Source: Lactobacillus sp. ESL0246 (GTDB lineage: Bacteria; Bacillota; Bacilli; Lactobacillales; Lactobacillaceae). Taken from it: a stretch of 59,364 nt of DNA. A model generated the notes under the pieces. That model searched no databases. It was not told where the DNA came from and saw only the letters and a list, made by a program, of their open reading frames with translations. The position numbers and the translations under genes are program-made. Location: positions 1-59,364 of the forward strand of contig NZ_REHC01000001.1 in the NCBI RefSeq assembly GCF_003692965.1, given 5' to 3'. Shown piece after piece: positions 54,911 to 59,364 of the stretch; positions within the stretch are counted from its first letter, which is position 1, and the number at the start of each line of letters is the position of its first letter.

Positions 54911-57748
54911 ATGAATAATCCATTACAGGATGCAATTCTTAACGGCTTATACGATTCAGCTTATCCTGGACATGAATTGTTAAATCCTAAACTATTACAA
55001 AACACCCCAAATGATAAGATATGGCTAACTTTGCGTTCGGAATTGCTACATTGTCGTAGTTTTACTTGGGCGGTTGCATTTATTACACAAGATATGCTGG
55101 TACCATTTAAAGCTATCATGGCTGATTTGGCATGTGAAAATATTTCGGGAACTTTAATTACTGGAGATTATTTAGCTTTTAATAATCCTCAAGTTTTCCG
55201 AGAATTGTTAAAAATTAAGAATTTAACTGTCAAAATTGCTCAAAAAGATTTTCATGCTAAGGGATATTTTTTTGAACATGAAAGTTGGCAAACAATTGTA
55301 ATTGGTAGTGCTAATTTTACTAGATCAGCCATGTTGAGTAATTATGAATGGGCTTTAAAACTCAGTTCTAAGAATAACGCATCTTTGACTAACCAGATTG
55401 CTGACGAAGTTAAAGAATTATGTAAAAATAGTTACCCATTAACTACTAGATGGGTGGAGAATTATGAACGGAATTGGAAAAAGCCGGCAGTTCCTTTAAA
55501 TGAATCATCCCACTCTGACAATTCTATTGAGCCAAATCAAATGCAGAAAGATGCACTAGAAGAATTGCAGAATTTGATTAAAAGTGGTCAAAAACGCGGA
55601 CTCATTGTGTCGGCAACAGGAACAGGGAAAACTTATCTTGGAGCTTTTGCAGTAAAAGCTTTTAAGCCACGCAAATTTTTGTATGTGGTTCATCGAGAGC
55701 AGATTGCTCAAAAGGCTTTAGCAAGTTTTTATCAAATAATAGGTGGCGATTATCGTGATTTTGGTTTGTTAACTGGGCACAAGCAACAATTAGAATGCCG
55801 GTATATATTTGCAACCATACAAACTTTAAGTCGACCAGAAATGTTAGCTAAACTTGATGATAATGAGTTTGATTATATTTTAATTGATGAAGCTCATCGG
55901 GCTGCTGCTCCGAGCTATCAACGGATTCTTGCTAAATTTAAACCGCAATTTTGGTTGGGAATGACAGCTACACCAGAGCGAATGGATGATAAAGATGTTT
56001 ATCAACTTTTTGATTATAATTTAGCGTATGAAATTCGTCTACGTGGGGCCCTTGAAGAGAAAATGCTGACACCATTTCATTATGTTGGTGTTGCTGATTA
56101 TGAACAAGATGGTGAAACCATTAATGAAACTGCTAATCTTAGCCGATTACTTGCACCTAAGCGAGTTACTTATATATTAGACCAACTTAATTATTACGGT
56201 TATTGTGGTGATAGTGCCAAAGGACTAGTATTTTGTAGCCGTCAGGACGAGGCTCGAGAATTAGCACGAATTTTCTCCGAAAAAAAGCATCCAGCAATTG
56301 CCCTAACTAATACTGATAACGAAACACGACGTGCAGAAGTAGTTAAGAAGTTGGAGCAGGGAGAAATCGAATATATCATTACAGTTGATCTTTTTAATGA
56401 AGGAATTGATATTCCGGCGCTGAACCAAATTGTGATGTTGCGGAATACACAGTCTAGTATTGTTTTCATTCAACAGTTAGGTCGAGGATTGCGCAAATAT
56501 CCTGGCAAAGATTATGTTACGGTAATTGATTTTATCGGTAACTATAAAAATAACTATTTAATACCCATTGCTTTAAATCAAGATTTTAGTCGAGATCGGG
56601 ATAAGATTCGTAAAGAGAGTACACTACCAGGACTAATTGATGTTTCAACTATTAATTTCAGCCAAATTGCTTCTAATAAAATTTTGGAATCACTTGATAA
56701 AATTAAGCTTGATAGTATTAAAGAATTGCGGCAATCTTATCAACAATTGAAGGAAAAGATTGGACGTCCACCACTATTGTTAGACTTCTATCGATATGGT
56801 TCTACTTCCCCAATTGTTTTTGCTAATAATCATCAATTGGCAAATTATGGTTCCTTTTTAACTAAAATGGGTGAGTCCATTATATTGAATAGGTCAGAAA
56901 ATGCGATTTTATCTTTTGTAACTAAAGAATTGTTAAATGGTAAAAGACCACATGAATTGTTATTGCTACAAGAGCTTCTTGAAAGACGGCAAATTAGTCA
57001 AGTTGAATTTGAACAGTCTTTAAGTCGAAATGACGCATATGTCAATGAGGCGGTTTTAAATTCGGTAATGGCAATTTTATCATTAACTTTTTTTGATATT
57101 AAGCAGGGTAAGACTACTAAAAAAGTATTGTATGGCGGCCAAGCATTGATTGAACAACCGGATTTATTTTCATACGCACTTACACCCAAGCTGCAACAAC
57201 AATTGCACGAAAACTTAACTTTTAAAAAACTGTTTAAGGATGCAATTGATACAGGATTGGCGTTAAGCAAAAGTTACAATCCAGAACAGCAGTTTACCCT
57301 TTACCAGCAATACGATCGTAAAGATGTTTGCCGTTTGTTAAATTGGCCTAAAGATGTGTCAGCACCGATGTATGGTTATCGAGTTGATAAAGATGAAACA
57401 CCAATATTTATTACTTATAAAAATGATGCAGCACATAAAAGAAGTGCACTCTATAATAATACATTAGAAAATGGCCGTAGCTTGAGGTGGTATACAAGAA
57501 CTCCGAGGCATTTAGATTCAGCGGAAGTAAATCGTTTGCTTAATACTTCAAAAATGAAATTACATTTATTTGTTAAAAGCAGTAATGCAGTTGGCAAACA
57601 ATTTTTCTATTTGGGACAAGTCGACATTCAAAGGGATACTATTAAAGAAGAACTGCTTGGACCAAAAAAGAAACCAGTTGTTGGGATGGATTTAGTACTC
57701 AGACAACCACTACCCATTAAAATGTATGAATTGCTCTTTGGTGAATAA
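54911..57748 (+). CDS. PLD nuclease-helicase-DUF3427 protein
   Basis: 945 residues in three parts. First comes an N-terminal phospholipase-D-like nuclease domain (about 30-190; HxK motif FHAKGYFF with GSANFTRSA). Next is a superfamily-2 helicase with Walker A SATGTGKTYLG, DEAH box LIDEAHRAAAPS, MTATPER, and motif VI QQLGRGLRKYPG. Last is a C-terminal DUF3427 domain (LNWPKDVSAPMYGYRVDKDETPIFITYKN). Proteins of this layout occur widely and are suspected in DNA repair or anti-phage defence; activity is not established. The ATG at 54911 is preferred (GAGGTGAT 9 bases upstream). No methyltransferase is adjacent. Only one PLD motif is clear, so the nuclease may act as a dimer. Confidence 0.88.
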   Translation: MNNPLQDAILNGLYDSAYPGHELLNPKLLQNTPNDKIWLTLRSELLHCRSFTWAVAFITQDMLVPFKAIMADLACENISGTLITGDYLAFNNPQVFRELLKIKNLTVKIAQKDFHAKGYFFEHESWQTIVIGSANFTRSAMLSNYEWALKLSSKNNASLTNQIADEVKELCKNSYPLTTRWVENYERNWKKPAVPLNESSHSDNSIEPNQMQKDALEELQNLIKSGQKRGLIVSATGTGKTYLGAFAVKAFKPRKFLYVVHREQIAQKALASFYQIIGGDYRDFGLLTGHKQQLECRYIFATIQTLSRPEMLAKLDDNEFDYILIDEAHRAAAPSYQRILAKFKPQFWLGMTATPERMDDKDVYQLFDYNLAYEIRLRGALEEKMLTPFHYVGVADYEQDGETINETANLSRLLAPKRVTYILDQLNYYGYCGDSAKGLVFCSRQDEARELARIFSEKKHPAIALTNTDNETRRAEVVKKLEQGEIEYIITVDLFNEGIDIPALNQIVMLRNTQSSIVFIQQLGRGLRKYPGKDYVTVIDFIGNYKNNYLIPIALNQDFSRDRDKIRKESTLPGLIDVSTINFSQIASNKILESLDKIKLDSIKELRQSYQQLKEKIGRPPLLLDFYRYGSTSPIVFANNHQLANYGSFLTKMGESIILNRSENAILSFVTKELLNGKRPHELLLLQELLERRQISQVEFEQSLSRNDAYVNEAVLNSVMAILSLTFFDIKQGKTTKKVLYGGQALIEQPDLFSYALTPKLQQQLHENLTFKKLFKDAIDTGLALSKSYNPEQQFTLYQQYDRKDVCRLLNWPKDVSAPMYGYRVDKDETPIFITYKNDAAHKRSALYNNTLENGRSLRWYTRTPRHLDSAEVNRLLNTSKMKLHLFVKSSNAVGKQFFYLGQVDIQRDTIKEELLGPKKKPVVGMDLVLRQPLPIKMYELLFGE

Positions 57749-57779
57749 AAAGAAGCTCTAAATGAAGAGCTTCTTTTTT
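57747..57779. terminator. Bidirectional terminator, helicase / beta-lactamase-like gene
   Basis: AAAAGAAGCTCT / AGAGCTTCTTTT, loop AAATGA; A- and T-runs on both sides serve the two convergent genes. Confidence 0.88.
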
Positions 57780-57797
57780 GTTATAATTTGTTTTATT

Positions 57798-58934
57798 TTA
57801 TCTCGAAACAAAGGTATTCGGCTTAATATGCTGCAAAATTTCATAGCCGACATCTTTTTGATCATTTTTATTATCATTGGTTTGATTTAAGAACATAACA
57901 ATACCGTTTTGATTGTCACTTGTTAGTTGAACCCAAGTGCCAAAGTGCATTGCATTAAAACTGCCATAAGCTAACTTAAGCGAATCGTTATTTTGCAAAT
58001 ACATGCCGCCTGAATAATCGCTTACTTTACTCTTTAAATGAGTTAGATAATAGAAGTCATCCTTACTGAGAATGGTACCATCGGTTAAACCAACTTGAAT
58101 TTTGTAGTATTCATCAGGAGAGGTAAACAAGTTACCTGCTCCCGGAATTTGCGAAGCCAGCGATCGTTTAATATAGGCCGAATTTTGATAATTCTTACTA
58201 CCGTTAGAAAAGTACGAAATGGGATCGGTTTTGTCATTAGGAATATCCTGGTATAAATATGTATTTTGTAAGTTTAACTTATCAATAATTCTTTTTTGTA
58301 AATTAGCTTCGTATGATTGACCAGTTACTTGCCTGATTATTCCAGTAAGTAAAATATAATTGCTATTATTGTAGTGGTAACTACCGGTCGAATCTAAGGT
58401 AGATGAATTAATATTATTGACCACCCAATTTACTGCTCCAGCTTCGGAATAATTGCGACCACGATTAATTTCTGTACCGGTAGCTGTAATTCCTGATGTA
58501 TGAGTAAGTAAATTTCCCACTGAAATTTGATTAGCGTTTTTCAAATTGGGATACCAACGAGAAATCTTAGTGTACTGCGAAAATGCTTTATTAGTATTAC
58601 TGGTTTCGTTAATTAGCTGCACAATCATGGCGCCAGTAATTACTTTTTGTAAAGAAGCGGTTGGATAAACAACATTGCTATCGCCATTACCAATTCGCTT
58701 GCCATACCATGCATAACCATAACTAATTGTCTGGGGGATGCCGTTTTTAATAACGGTTACAGTTCCCCGCACATTGTGCTTTTTTAAAGTGTTTCTGACA
58801 AAGTTGTACATTTCCATGTTGTTACTATTAGTTGTTGAAGTTGTTGCTGCTTTAACTTCTCTTACTTCTGCAGGTGTTAGAATAGAAGCTCCGAGAAGGG
58901 CTGCAGCAGATAACGTTAAAAATTTGTGTTTCAA
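57798..58934 (-). CDS. Exported beta-lactamase-fold serine hydrolase
   Basis: 378 residues from TTG 58934 (AAGGGAG upstream). A signal peptide is evident (LKHKFLTLSAAALLGASILTP, cut likely near EVKA-AT), so it is secreted. The penicillin-binding fold shows the SxxK nucleophile in PTASLQKVITG, the tyrosine motif in YHYNNSNYILLTGI (YNN) and the third motif HFGTWVQL. Relatives include class C beta-lactamase-like esterases and D-alanyl-D-alanine peptidases, so a cell-wall role is likelier than drug resistance. A -10 box TATAAT lies upstream (complement of 58968-58973). Confidence 0.85.
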   Translation of the reverse strand: MKHKFLTLSAAALLGASILTPAEVREVKAATTSTTNSNNMEMYNFVRNTLKKHNVRGTVTVIKNGIPQTISYGYAWYGKRIGNGDSNVVYPTASLQKVITGAMIVQLINETSNTNKAFSQYTKISRWYPNLKNANQISVGNLLTHTSGITATGTEINRGRNYSEAGAVNWVVNNINSSTLDSTGSYHYNNSNYILLTGIIRQVTGQSYEANLQKRIIDKLNLQNTYLYQDIPNDKTDPISYFSNGSKNYQNSAYIKRSLASQIPGAGNLFTSPDEYYKIQVGLTDGTILSKDDFYYLTHLKSKVSDYSGGMYLQNNDSLKLAYGSFNAMHFGTWVQLTSDNQNGIVMFLNQTNDNKNDQKDVGYEILQHIKPNTFVSR

Positions 58935-58968
58935 AATATAGATTTTCTCCCTTGAAGTATTATTTGTA

Positions 58969-59160
58969 TTATAAAACGTTAACAGTAACAAAGATATGCG
59001 AAAAAGGTTAAGATTATTTAACAATTATATTTTTATGTTGCAGTAAATGTAATAGTCAATATTAGATTGCTTAAAACTACTTTGAATATCGGACAAATCT
59101 TCTCTAAAGGTTGTAATAACAAGCTTTTTACAAAGTAAGCAAAAAAATAATAAAAAAAGC
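58969..59160. other. Gene-free AT-rich stretch before the rRNA promoters
   Basis: The 430-bp end of the window (58935-59364) contains no gene. This left part is AT-rich with A-tracts at 59141-59157 directly before the first promoter, which could act as an UP element. Open frames here on the minus strand lack ribosome binding sites and are not convincing. Confidence 0.5.
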
Positions 59161-59189
59161 TTGCAAAAGAAGAAAAAGGTTGCTAATAT
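59161..59189 (+). promoter_or_regulatory. Tandem rRNA-type promoter P1
   Basis: TTGCAA (59161-59166), 17 bp, TAATAT (59184-59189), preceded by A-tracts. Confidence 0.7.
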
Positions 59190-59259
59190 AAATAACTGTC
59201 GTCGGGCGAAAGTCAAAGAGACAGAAGCGAAGAGGACAAAAAACATTTGAAAGAAAAGC

Positions 59260-59288
59260 TTGACAAAGGAAAGCTGATTTAGTAAGAT
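59260..59288 (+). promoter_or_regulatory. Tandem rRNA-type promoter P2
   Basis: TTGACA (59260-59265), 17 bp, TAAGAT (59283-59288). The -35 is a perfect match. Confidence 0.8.
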
Positions 59289-59336
59289 GATAAACGTTGC
59301 TGCTTGAAAGAGCAGAGAGCGGACAGAAAAAAGTTC

Positions 59337-59364
59337 TTGACAAAGAGAACAAGATCTGATAAAT
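59337..59364 (+). promoter_or_regulatory. Tandem rRNA-type promoter P3 (cut by the window end)
   Basis: TTGACA (59337-59342), 17 bp, TAAAT at the last five bases. Three strong promoters in a row, all pointing right with no gene start in between, are typical of lactobacillar rRNA operons. The 16S gene should lie just beyond the window. Confidence 0.8.

Noticed and set aside
57798-58934. Antibiotic-resistance beta-lactamase
   Set aside because: The fold and SxxK are shared with many wall hydrolases and esterases. Nothing in sequence or context indicates drug hydrolysis.

Overview
The window starts exactly at the first base of dnaA and carries the order dnaA-oriC-dnaN-yaaA-recF-gyrB-gyrA-rpsF-ssb-rpsR-gdpP-rplI-dnaB. 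This is the replication-origin region of a low-GC Firmicute chromosome rotated to dnaA. The D-lactate dehydrogenase, the single-chain EIIABC trehalose PTS, the cre sites, the frequent TTG starts and the many small membrane proteins point to Lactobacillus in the strict sense (acidophilus/delbrueckii lineage). I cannot fix the species.

Layout. 1-14.1 kb: replication and ribosomal core, with an oriC that shows DnaA boxes, a DnaA-trio-like run and an AT-rich unwinding segment. The first ~550 bp of dnaA are conspicuously GC-rich and look like a recombined tract. 14.2-16.7 kb: CsbD-like stress protein, alpha/beta hydrolase, MgtC-type membrane protein, tRNA-Thr. 16.7-24.8 kb: a probable integrative mobilizable element at the tRNA-Thr 3' end, with repressor, two-part coupling protein, an oriT-like hairpin, Rep_trans-type relaxase, excisionase, tyrosine integrase and a GmrSD-type (DUF262/DUF1524) defence gene as cargo. 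24.8-30.4 kb: DinJ/YafQ-type toxin-antitoxin pair, a three-gene ABC exporter, then a decayed zone with a broken IS30 transposase. 30.4-32.7 kb: small membrane genes, signal peptidase I, and an XRE regulator without a normal start codon.

32.8-41.7 kb: carbohydrate block. An amidohydrolase, a D-2-hydroxyacid dehydrogenase, an EIIC without visible EIIA/EIIB, and an RpiR regulator form one group. It converges on the trehalose locus (trehalose-6-phosphate hydrolase and TreR on minus, EIIABC on plus), whose consensus promoter has an operator between -35 and -10 and a cre site downstream. 41.8-53.7 kb: mixed metabolism. It holds a frameshifted DMT transporter, a GlpT/UhpT-family transporter, LysR with a carboxymuconolactone-decarboxylase-like protein, a DUF915 hydrolase behind a DXS-like thiamine-diphosphate enzyme, a beta-hydroxyacid dehydrogenase, a HAD phosphatase, proC and ldhD.

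53.9-59.4 kb: exoA, a PLD-helicase-DUF3427 protein, and an exported beta-lactamase-fold protein. At the right edge are three tandem strong promoters pointing out of the window, almost certainly those of an rRNA operon. Several near-consensus parS palindromes lie within 53 kb of the origin.

The observations I rate highest are the dnaA GC mosaic, the mobilizable element with its oriT-like structure and defence cargo, and the DXS-like enzyme. The latter keeps its thiamine-diphosphate site but lacks the usual substrate-phosphate arginine motifs.
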